From Onthophagus taurus (taxonomy: Eukaryota; Arthropoda; Insecta; Coleoptera; Scarabaeidae), in the NCBI RefSeq assembly GCF_036711975.1, contig NC_091972.1, positions 7,755,001 through 7,819,000 of the forward strand: a DNA stretch of 64,000 nt, written 5' to 3'. The notes below the pieces were generated by a model. It worked only from the letters and a program-made list of their open reading frames with translations. It was not told where the DNA came from and did not search any database. Numbering within the stretch: position 1 is the stretch's first letter; each line of letters opens with the position of its first letter. This document shows, piece after piece, positions 48,655-57,223 of the stretch. Both the position numbers and the translations under genes were made by a program.

Positions 48655-51600
48655 TTACAAACCGGTTAAGATGACGCGAGGGTCTTCAACTGCCGCTTTA
48701 ATCTTTCTAAGGAACATAACAGCCTCACGACCATCTATTAACCTATGATCATAACTCAAAGCGATATACATCATTGGTCTAACCACTACTTGACCTTTCA
48801 CAGCTATTGGACGATCGAATACACCATGCATTCCCAAAATAGCTGATTGAGGCATATTTATAATCGGAGTACTTATTAAAGAACCAAAAACACCGCCGTT
48901 ACTAATCGTAAAAGTACCACCATCCATATCTTCAATTGCTAAAGTACCCTTTTTAGCTTTTTCACCAAGATTAGCAATTTCTTTTTCAATATCAGCATAG
49001 GACATTTTTTCGACATTTCTTAAAACAGGCACGACAAGACCTTTAGGCGTCGCAACAGCAACAGAAATATCAATGTAATCGCGATAAAGAACTTCATTCC
49101 CATCAATAACCGCATTTAAAACCGGTTGATCTTGAAGAGCGTAAGCGGCCGCTTTACAAAACACAGACATAAAACCTAATTTAACGCCGTGCCTTTTAAC
49201 GAAAGCATCTTGATTTGTTTTACGATATTCCATGATGTAACTCATATCGATTTCGTTGAATGTTGTTAACATGGCAGTGGTATTTTGGGCATCTTTTAAT
49301 CTTTGGGCTATCTTCAATCTCATTCTGTTCATCTTTACTCTTTGCTCACTACGTGTTCCAGAAATTAAAGATGTTGGATCTTGAGGTGGAAGCTAAAAGA
49401 ATTAATTTTTAGAATTTTCAATAATTGCTTATAATTGTAATTAAATTTAATATAATGATCATCTAATAATAATAATTGTTTACCTTCACTGTGGCAGCTT
49501 CCAGTGTTTGTGCATGTCGAATTGCAGCAACAGGAATTGAACTAACTGGAGCTGCAGGTCGTGGTGGAGCTGCAGCTGCTCTTGGAGGAGGAGGTGGTGG
49601 TTTACTAGCAGCTGCGGATGGTGGTGGTGGAGGTGGTGGTGGAGGTGCAGTAGGTGGTGGGGCAGCTTTTGGTGATGGAGGTGCTACAGGAGCAGCTTTA
49701 GCAGCCGGAGCAGCACCACCAGCGGGAGCTGCACCAACTTTAATCTTAAAAAGTTTATCTCCAGGTTTTACAGTTGTTCCATCAGGGATCATAATCTCTT
49801 CAAGAACTCCATGAGAGGGGGCGGGAACCGGGATGGCGGTTTTATCGGTTTCGATTTCGCAAACAACATCATCTTCTCGGATTGGATCACCGACTTTTTT
49901 CATATACCTTAGGAAATTAATTTTAAATAAAAATAAGTCATATGATTTAAAGTTATAATTTTATGGAAAAATTCAAGAATCGATGTGAAATGACCAAGAA
50001 AACACGTTCAATATAAAAAAATGTGCGGAAAAGTGTAGAACATACCAAAAATAACATTAAAGTTTCGATGTGACGTCATGTTTTGTGACGTCACAAGCAA
50101 AATTAACCAAATTGTTTATTTTATAGCCACGCACAAAATCAATCTGATAAACTTAACAGTAAAGTTATTTTCACTAAACTAGGTATATTTTCGGATGAAA
50201 TACTCTTGTTTTTCTTAAGGTTTTGATGCATAACGACCTGTTCTACAGTGACCCACATAAGTGATCAGACACTTATGTATTATACATGAAATAAATATTT
50301 ATCTTCACAATTGATTTATTATCGCTTCTTTAGTGTATTTAGTATATTCTTAGAGACATTTCCTTGAATAATTTAGTAAAATTTTCAACAACATGATTGA
50401 GAAGTCTATTGATTATTGGAACAAGGTCATTTTTGTAGATGAAAGTAAGCTCAATATATTTGGAAGTGATGAACGGATAATGGTTAGGCGGAAATGTAAT
50501 GGAGAGATGAAAAAAGAAAATCTAGCGCCAACCGTAAAACATGGTGGTGGTGGAGTCATGGTTTGGGGGTGTATGTCGGCGGCTGGGGTGGGTGATTTGG
50601 TTACAATAGAAGTCATAATGGGCCAATATGGCTATTTGAACATTTTAAAGAACCATTTAAAATCGTCCGCAAATAAAATGGGCCTTCTAAACAACTTCCA
50701 ATTTTATCAAGATAACGATCCGAAACATAAGGTCCATAATGTAAGGCTATGGTTACTTTACAACTGCCCAAAAGTAATCGAAACACCTCCACAATCACCT
50801 GATCTAAACCCAATCGAACATCTTTGGGAAGAATTAAATCGCTGAATAAGGACGCGAACCATATCCTCCAAATCAGAGCTCATTAAAACGTTGAAAGAAG
50901 AATGGGCAAATATATTCTCCACAATTACCAAAAATTTGGTTAACTCGATTCCAAAAAGGTTGACAGCTGTTTTATCGGCCAAGGGAAATCCCACAAAATG
51001 TTAAAATTCGATTAAATAAACTATTATTATAATTATTATTATAAATAAAACCTTTTCGCTGTTTTATTATTAATAAGTATGTTTTCTACATATTTTCTAT
51101 AATATCTATCATACTCTATTTGTCGTTTTTGTTGATTTATTTAATATCTGTTTATTTTTGTGCTATAGCTTAGTGTCCGATCATTTATGTGAGTCACTGT
51201 AGATAGACTGTGTGTCAATAGACTCTGTGTTAATACTAGAACTAACACTAGACCTAAAACTAGAAACATTCGGATTTAGACGCACGTCTCTCAAGACGGC
51301 TAAACCCGAATGAGTCTAGTTCTAGGTCTTGTATTAGTTCTAATGTTAGTTCTAGTTTTAAGCAATAAAAATATGCAACAGTGATATCTTATGCTAACTA
51401 GCGCTACCTACCACTGTCACTAGAACTAACATTAGACCTAGAACGAAAAACATTCAGGTTTAGCCGTCTTAAGCGACGCACAGCTAAACCCGAATGTTTC
51501 TGGTTCTAGATCTAGTGTTAGTTCTACTTTTCGTTCAATAAAAATATACCACAACCTAATGCTAAATAACATTTAAAACTAGAACAAACACCAGACCTAG

Positions 51601-53128
51601 AACTAGAAACATTCGGCTTTGGCCGCACGTCTCTCAAGACGGCTAAACCCCAATGATTCTAGTTCTAGTGTAATATTAGAACAAGTTATTTTCACTAAAC
51701 TAGGTGAGATTACAACGTATATTTTCGGATGAAATACCCTTGATTTTCTAAGGATTTCGATGCATAACAACCTGTCATTAGATAGACTATGTGTCAATAG
51801 ACTCTATTTACCATTTACCTACTCGCGTGGATCTTAATATTAACCTAACAAACCTACCCTCTGCTCCATGCCCAACCCGACATTTGGGAAATTCGCACTA
51901 GTTTAAATGTTAATTAACCTAACTCAAGGTCAAATTTCTACACAACATTCTAAAATAGATCATTAAATTAGGTGTATCCAAATATAACGCATTGTTTTAA
52001 CAAACCCAACCCGGAATTTACAACCCACCCTCTGCTCCATGCCCAACCTGACACTTGGAAAATTCACACTAGTTTAAATATTAATTAAGATAACTCAGAG
52101 TCGAATTTCTACACAAAATTCTGAAATAAATCAGTAAATTAGGTGGATTTGAATGTAATGTGTAAAGAGGAGGGCATCAGGTATAGATTTTAGGTTATCT
52201 TTAGTTCATAGATGGTAAACGACGACATTTTAGTCGTTGTGCGTCGAAAATCTAGAGAAACAACCGTATTTCACCCGAAAATATGCGTTTTAACCAAATG
52301 TGCAGCGAAAATATATGCTTAAATACATGACGTCACAAATAGTGAGGTCACGTCGAAACTTTAAAGTGATTTTTCGGTAAGTTTTACACTTTTCCGCAAT
52401 TTTTTTTATTTATAATGACTTACTTGAGTGATTTTCAGTCGATTAAAAAAAAATTGTCGATTTTTAAGCCACATGATGATTCTTGAATTATACTTAATTT
52501 TATTTATTGAATTAAATTTGATAAAAGTGTTATTAGAAAGTAATGACCTTGATAAAGATAAGTAGGTCAAAATAATTCAAAAGGAATTTGGAATAATACT
52601 CACTTAACATCACCTTCAGCTACGGATTCTGGAAAACCAGGGCAAGCAACAATTTTAACTTCATCCCTTAAAATAGAACTAGTTCTAAAGAATTTAACAC
52701 CTTGGTCATAAATATTCCGATGTTGTCTATAACACCAAAAATAAGAATAATAAAAAATCACCGTATCATAGTAAGCAAATATTTATTTTACACCAACCTC
52801 GTAATTAACTTAGAACTATTTTTCGATATTCTTACTGCATGCTGAATAGATCTTGTCCCAATCTAAAAACAAATAATCAATTTAAAAGTGGCTTATTTTA
52901 AAATAAGAATTTATTCTTATTTCTTTCATCAAATTGCACGTGTTACATAATACAATAAAATTAATGGTAGATACTGCACATAATCGTGCCTATTTTAAAC
53001 TCTAAAAAACGCGCGTTACGTTAACTGGTTACATTTACCTGTAAGGTTTTGGTGTTGATAGATTCGTTCAATGCCCTAATTACCGATCGGGACATATTTC
53101 TGGAAGCCATGGTTAGCATTCCAGCCAT
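48655..53128 (-). CDS. DLST: DLST: dihydrolipoyl succinyltransferase, E2 of 2-oxoglutarate dehydrogenase
   Basis: E2 core of the mitochondrial 2-oxoglutarate dehydrogenase complex; it moves the succinyl group from lipoyl-lysine to CoA in the TCA cycle. Five coding exons join to 479 aa: 53128-53039, 52862-52798, 52726-52604, 49907-49484 and 49392-48655. All junctions are GT-AG with matching phases (0, 2, 2, 0). The N-terminus ([20 protein letters not shown]) is a basic, Ser-rich mitochondrial presequence. The lipoyl domain has DKT at Lys115, within CEIETDKT. A Pro/Ala linker with poly-Pro runs follows. There is no peripheral-subunit-binding domain, as usual for eukaryotic DLST. The catalytic domain starts near MNRMR (255) and holds DHRLIDG with His450 and Asp454. 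Length fits the family. Intron 3 (2696 bp) is filled by transposons. The gene is divergent from UQCC2. Confidence 0.96.
50246..51199 (+). mobile_element. Tc1-like element, internally deleted, 954 bp
   Basis: TIRs CAGTGACCCACATAAGTG and, inverted, CAGTGACTCACATAAATG continue as ATCAGACACT / ATCGGACACT, about 28 bp. TA flanks both sides (50244-50245 and 51200-51201). The length is well short of a full Tc1 (about 1.6 kb) because the region encoding the DNA-binding half is missing. It lies antisense to DLST within intron 3. A repeat copy at about 51687-51800 preserves the unoccupied target. Confidence 0.9.
50393..51004 (+). pseudogene. Tc1 transposase, C-terminal part with a nonsense codon
   Basis: The frame reads [16 protein letters not shown] (first catalytic Asp), [24 protein letters not shown] (second Asp) and [19 protein letters not shown] (third acid). 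A TGA at 50843-50845 follows, and the same frame then continues for 52 more codons to TAA at 51002-51004. The TGA sits where family members usually have Arg, so a single CGA-to-TGA change is likely. The N-terminal HTH domain is missing. The three catalytic acids are intact, so it died recently compared with the other remnants. Confidence 0.85.
51228..51670. repeat. Hairpin satellite in DLST intron 3, three units
   Basis: The same family as 1-735 and 32.6 kb. Hairpin centres are at 51274, 51458 and 51616, with spacings of about 184 and 158 bp. The first spacing is longer because of an extra arm segment (GTTAGTTCTAATGTTAGTTC-like). The array is bounded on both sides by direct copies of the same flank, and it lies inside the larger fold-back element. 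Confidence 0.85.
51853..52168. repeat. 171-bp tandem duplication
   Basis: CTACCCTCTGCTCCATGCCC at 51854 and the matching block starting at 52024 begin two adjacent units. Both continue with CACTAGTTTAAAT, AATTTCTACACAA and AAATTAGGTG. The second unit is slightly truncated. They lie between the hairpin array and the right arm of the fold-back element. Confidence 0.75.
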
Positions 53129-54018
53129 AATTTTACTATTTAGGAACTCGAACGGTCCCCGTACTCTTGTCAAAATGATCGAGACTTACCAACCATACCC
53201 TAGTGTCAGAAGCATTTGACACTTTTCCAGTGATTTTTCATAATCAGCGCCACACAGCGATAAGAAATTGTACTCATCACTTATCATTAATAAACTTTTT
53301 TTAAATCTGGTTTAATTTTATCGTATTTTAACGTAAACTAATTGCGCAAAACTATTTCGATATCCACACGGAATTTTACGCAATTACTTATCTAGGTTTA
53401 AAGTTGAATGTTTCGATTATCCACTTCAACTTATCAATACCACACCCATTTTTTTTAACAATTATATTTATCCATTATTATTTAAAATTAACTTATCAAA
53501 TATTTATAATAATACAACAATAAATTATTTTAGCGTTAAAGTAATCAAATTTAGCTTAAATTTAATCAAACGAACCTTTACACGGTTCAAAGTTTTTTCT
53601 AACGTTTTGTTTAGACAAACTTGATTGGTTTTTTTAACAATTAAAATTATTTATAATTATGTAAAATCGTTAAAATTCATCTATAAACTTAAAATAAATA
53701 CATGCAAATATTTGGAATGAATCAATCGAACATTTCATTCATTGACTTTTATTACTATTTCTACAAATTACCACCAGCATTCTAATATAAGCGCTGCTGT
53801 CCAAATATAAATTTGAATACAGTTTATTTTTCACGTTTTTTAATTTCTTCTTTTTAAATCAATTATTAATATTTTGTAAAAAAACTATAGATTCAACTCT
53901 ATAAGTTATTAAATGTTTTACAATTTATAAACGAGCTGTATAACACATTTCACGAAATAAGTGAGGTTATGTACATTCTAATTGAACTGTCAGTCTAAAA
54001 ACTTAATTTTAATGTATA
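53129..54018. promoter_or_regulatory. Divergent promoter region between DLST and UQCC2
   Basis: The 890 bp between the two start codons must hold both promoters. No TATA box is obvious at either start. On the UQCC2 side, ATTGAACTGTCAGTCTAAAA (about 53981) is partly repeated as GTTGAACTGTCAGTTTGAAA at about 62423. A 9-codon upstream open frame (ATG at 54012) overlaps the UQCC2 start codon in another frame. Confidence 0.55.
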
Positions 54019-54434
54019 ATGGCTGGATCTGGAGCTTATAAAAGAATATTAACCGTTTTGGAACGTTTACCAGTAGATCCAAGCAAAAGTGGAAGGTATT
54101 TGCAAATTTTTTAATATTTAAGTACGCATTGTTATATAACATAACCTTACTTAGAGATTTGGGTCCTTATTTAAAGGAATACGTAAAGAAACAATACAAA
54201 GAAGGTAAATTTCAAGAGCACGTCCAATATTGGGATAGACAATACATAGCGTTAGAAAAGATAGTTGATAACGAAAATTTAAAAAAATATAAACGAGTTT
54301 TGAATTCGTCGGCGACAGGATTAACTGCAGAACAGTGTAATATAGCTTTATCAAATGAGTTTTTGGAGTTGTTGATTGAAGAGGATAAATCGTTTATAAA
54401 TAAGGTGTTTAGTAAAGATAAGAAGAATGAATAA
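54019..54434 (+). CDS. UQCC2: UQCC2: cytochrome bc1 complex assembly factor 2
   Basis: Mitochondrial matrix factor that stabilises newly made cytochrome b during assembly of respiratory complex III. Exons 54019-54095 and 54155-54434 join across a 59-nt GT-AG intron (codon AG|A) to give 118 aa. Conserved blocks are YKRILTVLERLPVDPSKSGR and DLGPYLKEYVKKQY near the N-terminus, and SATGLTAEQCNIALSNEFLE plus IEEDKSFINKVF near the C-terminus. They follow the human protein in order (YRRFL…WPVDETKRGRDLGAYLRQ; SGLSLEEYKLILS). The first ATG of the in-frame exon was chosen; a short out-of-frame ATG lies 7 nt upstream. The stop codon overlaps the METTL15 start. A broken partial copy lies at 62941-63198. 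Confidence 0.93.
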
Positions 54435-55479
54435 GATTAGAATTTTAAGAAAATGTAGTAGTTTTGTTTTAAATGTAGAAAATGTTCCACATAAGCCGGT
54501 TATGGCAGAAGCTGTGTTAAAATATTTAAAACCAACAGATGATCAAGTTATATTAGATATGACTTTTGGGGCAGGTGGACACAGTAAAAGAATTTTGGAA
54601 ACTTCAAAAAACATAAAATTATTAACTTTAGATAGAGATCCAGTTGCTTATGATTACATGAAAAAGCTACAAGAAGAATATCCAAATAGAATTGTTCCAC
54701 TCCTAGGAAAATTTTCTGATCTTCCACACCTTTTAAGTGAGCAAAAAATATTTCAAAACTCAATTGATGGTATTTTATGTGATTTTGGGTGTTCTTCCAT
54801 GCAATTTGATGAATCAGATAGAGGTTTTTCGTTATCAAAAGATGGCCCATTAGATATGCGGATGGATAAAGATAGGTGTCCAGATACTTTAACAGCCGCC
54901 GAAGTCCTTGAAAGAGCTACAGAAGAAGACTTAGCAAAGATAATTAAAGTTTATGGTGAAGAAAAATACGCAAAAAGAATTGCTCGAGCTATTGTGGAGG
55001 CTCGATATTTATTTAGAAAATTACAAACCACCGGAGAACTAGCTGATTTAGTTGATTCAGTTTGCGAAGATGACAACAGAGTTGATAAATTACAAAGATA
55101 TTCTCATTCGGCCACAAAAACTTTTCAAGCACTTCGGATTTTTGTTAATAATGAATTAAATGAAATTAATTACGGTTTAGTTTTAGCGGGGAAGTATTTA
55201 AAATTTGGAGGGAGAATTGTTACGATCACTTTTCATTCATTAGAAGATACAATTGTTAAACGACATTTATTAGGAAATGTTCTAAATAACACTGCTAATC
55301 CTTTACCTTTAAAATATAGCAGTCACAATATGAGTTTACCTAAAGAAAATATGGATCAACTTATGGAACCAAATTGGATTTGTTTAAATAAACATGTAGT
55401 TACACCTACTGAAGAGGAAATTGATGAAAATCCTAGGAGTCGATCCGCTAAATTAAGAGCTGCTGTTAAAGTCAAATAA
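54427..55479 (+). CDS. METTL15: METTL15: 12S rRNA m4C methyltransferase (RsmH/MraW family)
   Basis: S-adenosylmethionine-dependent N4-cytidine methyltransferase of the mitochondrial small-subunit rRNA. The gene is a single 350-codon exon. Family landmarks in order: HKPVM (22-26), GAGGH in the SAM loop (48-52), LDRDP (68-72), DFGCSSMQ (119-126), RGFSLSKDGPLDMRM, YGEEKYAKRIARAI, TKTFQALRIFVNNELNEI, FGGRIVTITFHSLED and RSRSAKLRAA at the C-terminus. The first 17 residues are basic and lack acids, which fits mitochondrial import. ATG 54427 overlaps the last 8 nt of UQCC2 in another frame, and no independent promoter gap exists. Translation probably depends on a shared transcript. Length matches the family. 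Confidence 0.94.
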   Translation: MNKIRILRKCSSFVLNVENVPHKPVMAEAVLKYLKPTDDQVILDMTFGAGGHSKRILETSKNIKLLTLDRDPVAYDYMKKLQEEYPNRIVPLLGKFSDLPHLLSEQKIFQNSIDGILCDFGCSSMQFDESDRGFSLSKDGPLDMRMDKDRCPDTLTAAEVLERATEEDLAKIIKVYGEEKYAKRIARAIVEARYLFRKLQTTGELADLVDSVCEDDNRVDKLQRYSHSATKTFQALRIFVNNELNEINYGLVLAGKYLKFGGRIVTITFHSLEDTIVKRHLLGNVLNNTANPLPLKYSSHNMSLPKENMDQLMEPNWICLNKHVVTPTEEEIDENPRSRSAKLRAAVKVK

Positions 55480-55663
55480 TTTGCTTTTTATATTTTTTTA
55501 TAAACCTTTTTAACAATGAAAAAGAAAGTGGTTATTTAGATTTAACAAAATGTATTTTTATTATTAACCTAAAACATTGTATGATATCATCAACTTATAC
55601 TGCTTGTAACTTATACAAGGTGTCTTGTACTTTATGGAACAAACCTAACCTTAACCTGTTCTA

Positions 55664-56438
55664 TATAGTAGACGCCACGAGAGCTGGCAGTAAATCATCA
55701 TTTTCCGCTCTTACAAATGCCATACGTAGTTCACAAACCGCTAGAGAGTAATGTGTGTTGGAAAGAGATAGCATTAGTTTAATATGTCTGCTGTACAATT
55801 CAAATGGCCACGTCGAAAAAGTACGTCTGTTCTTCTAAGGGATGTCACTCTATAATTATAACCTCAAATCGAAACGTCTTGTGAGCGTTGTCATGAATCT
55901 GTTAGTGTTTTCACAAGCCGAAAATGTTTTCTTTGAAAGGAAAATCCAAGGACAGTGGAATTTAACAGGACTGCTACATCCATTATATTTCTGTAGTCCA
56001 CTACGGGTTGGTTGCCCGCACTCTACGTCACACTATTTGCCACGCCTGGTAACTGTCTGTGTTTTAGAGGTTATATGATAGACATTAATACGTCTAAAAA
56101 CATAAAACTTCAAAAATAATATGAATACGTCTAGGATACAACCTCTAAAAATACACAGCAAAAGTATAGACCATAACAACAGCTGGGCGTGGAAAATGGT
56201 GTGACGTAGTTTGCGGGCAGGTTGTCACAACAATGAATGTAGCAGTCCTGTTAGATTCTACTGTCCTTGGGAAAATCATTAAATAATATCTTTGACAATG
56301 TTTGACATATAACCTCCATTACTAACATAACCTACATTTAAATGTATGTGGTGAAATAATCTAAGTCGTACGTCCATATCTTGATTCATACCATTTTTAA
56401 GCGACCTGTCACTGCCAGCTCTCGTGGTTTCTACTATA
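55664..56438. mobile_element. MITE family F, copy F2, split by a hAT-type MITE
   Basis: The ends are TATAGTAGACGCCACGAGAG and, inverted, TATAGTAGAAACCACGAGAG, both continuing CTGGCAGT. The body is collinear with copy F1 and is about 444 bp without its insertion. F2 has no element B at the GCTGTACAATTC site, and F1 has no insertion at GAAAGGAAAATCATT. Each copy therefore supplies the other's empty site. Confidence 0.88.
55947..56269. mobile_element. 323-bp hAT-type MITE inserted in F2
   Basis: The TIR of about 38 bp starts CAAGGACAGTGGAATTTAAC at the left and CAAGGACAGTAGAATCTAAC at the right, both followed by AGGACTGCTACAT. A perfect 8-bp target duplication GGAAAATC flanks it (55939-55946 and 56270-56277). 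The single GGAAAATC in copy F1 is the empty site. An 8-bp duplication with CA…TG ends fits the hAT superfamily. It is non-coding. Confidence 0.9.
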
Positions 56439-56495
56439 CGTAACATTAATAGTTTGCGAAATAATTAGGGTTTAACCTAGTGTGTCATGGAAAAC

Positions 56496-56767
56496 CAAGG
56501 TCTATAGAACATAAGGTTACCCAATACCGATTCTCCTCCTCTGAGAGGCAAGGTGGGTCAGTGACGTAGCTGGTTCTATGAACAACACAACACGATGCGA
56601 GGTTTAAATATTTTATATAGACTGTACCCAAGACTGTACTACAGTATAAGCACGTATAGGCTATCTTTTATTCTGACTGTATCGAACCAGTGACGTCAAT
56701 TTGCGGGGTAATAATCGATACTACAGAGGCATAGGGAATGAGGTAACCTTATGTTCTATAAACCTTG
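56496..56767. mobile_element. MITE with CAAGGT ends and 9-bp target duplication (copy 2)
   Basis: The TIRs CAAGGTCTATAGAACATAAG and, inverted, CAAGGTTTATAGAACATAAG continue as GTTACC. A perfect 9-bp target duplication ATGGAAAAC flanks it (56487-56495, 56768-56776). The ends resemble the MITE at 45209, and both carry GTGACGTCA inside. The 272-bp length and lack of coding sequence indicate a non-autonomous, probably Mutator-like element. Confidence 0.88.
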
Positions 56768-56807
56768 ATGGAAAACAAATGTTTAATGAGATATTGACAA
56801 ACGTCTA

Positions 56808-57060
56808 AGATCCATTACTACCATCTTTTAGTTAAATTTCTCTTATAGATAAACCCATCTACTAGCCAATCAGAGCGCGTAAAATAGCCGTAACCGGGGT
56901 AATAATCCCTTAGATAGCTTAACCAGAAGATGGTAGTAACAAGCTTAAGGCTCGTTAAGGGATTATTACCCCGGTTACGGCTATTTTACGCGCTCTGATT
57001 GGCTACTAGATGGGTTTATCTATAAGAGAAATTTAACTAAAAGATGGTAGTAATGGACCT
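56808..57060. repeat. Near-perfect hairpin with 105-bp arms
   Basis: The arms 56808-56912 and 56956-57060 are inverted copies differing at about two positions (for example CTAGTAGATG against CTACTAGATG). The 43-nt loop repeats the AGATGGTAGTAAC motif of the outer ends. The arms contain AACCGGGGTAATAATCCCTT and GCCAATCAGAGCGCGTAAAA. The element is non-coding. Such low divergence suggests recent insertion or ongoing arm conversion. Confidence 0.85.
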
Positions 57061-57090
57061 AAGTCTGATTTACGTTATGTTAATAGACAA

Positions 57091-57220
57091 CCTAAGCCTT
57101 GACGTCACAGAGATAAACTAAGTGACATTTTAAATGACATTTTTATGGCGATTTATTTTAGCTACGAAATTGTTTGGAGTCGGTGTAAGCTTCGCCCACC
57201 TCTGTGACGTCAGACTTAGG
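57091..57220. mobile_element. Small MITE of about 130 bp
   Basis: The inverted ends CCTAAGCCTTGACGTCACAG and CCTAAGTCTGACGTCACAGA both hold a TGACGTCA palindrome. The centre is AT-rich. No clear target duplication was found. Confidence 0.55.
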
Positions 57221-57223
57221 CAG

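Larger units (their letters stand above)
49971..52488. mobile_element. Composite fold-back element in DLST intron 3
   Basis: Inverted ends start with ATTCAAGAATC at 49971 and at 52488 read back. They share GCGGAAAAGTGTAGAACATA / GCGGAAAAGTGTAAAACTTA, TTAAAGTTTCGATGTGACGT / TTAAAGTTTCGACGTGACCT, TGTGACGTCA, and further in TATTTTCGGATGAAATAC / CATATTTTCGGGTGAAATAC. The arms extend about 275 bp with indels. A third copy of the inner block (about 51687-51800) lies in direct orientation. Between the ends sit the Tc1 element, the hairpin satellite and a 171-bp tandem duplication. The element occupies nearly the whole intron. Confidence 0.65.

Noticed and set aside
49476-49814. Gly/Ala-rich plus-strand open frame
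   Set aside because: It is the antisense shadow of the Pro/Ala linker of DLST exon 4.
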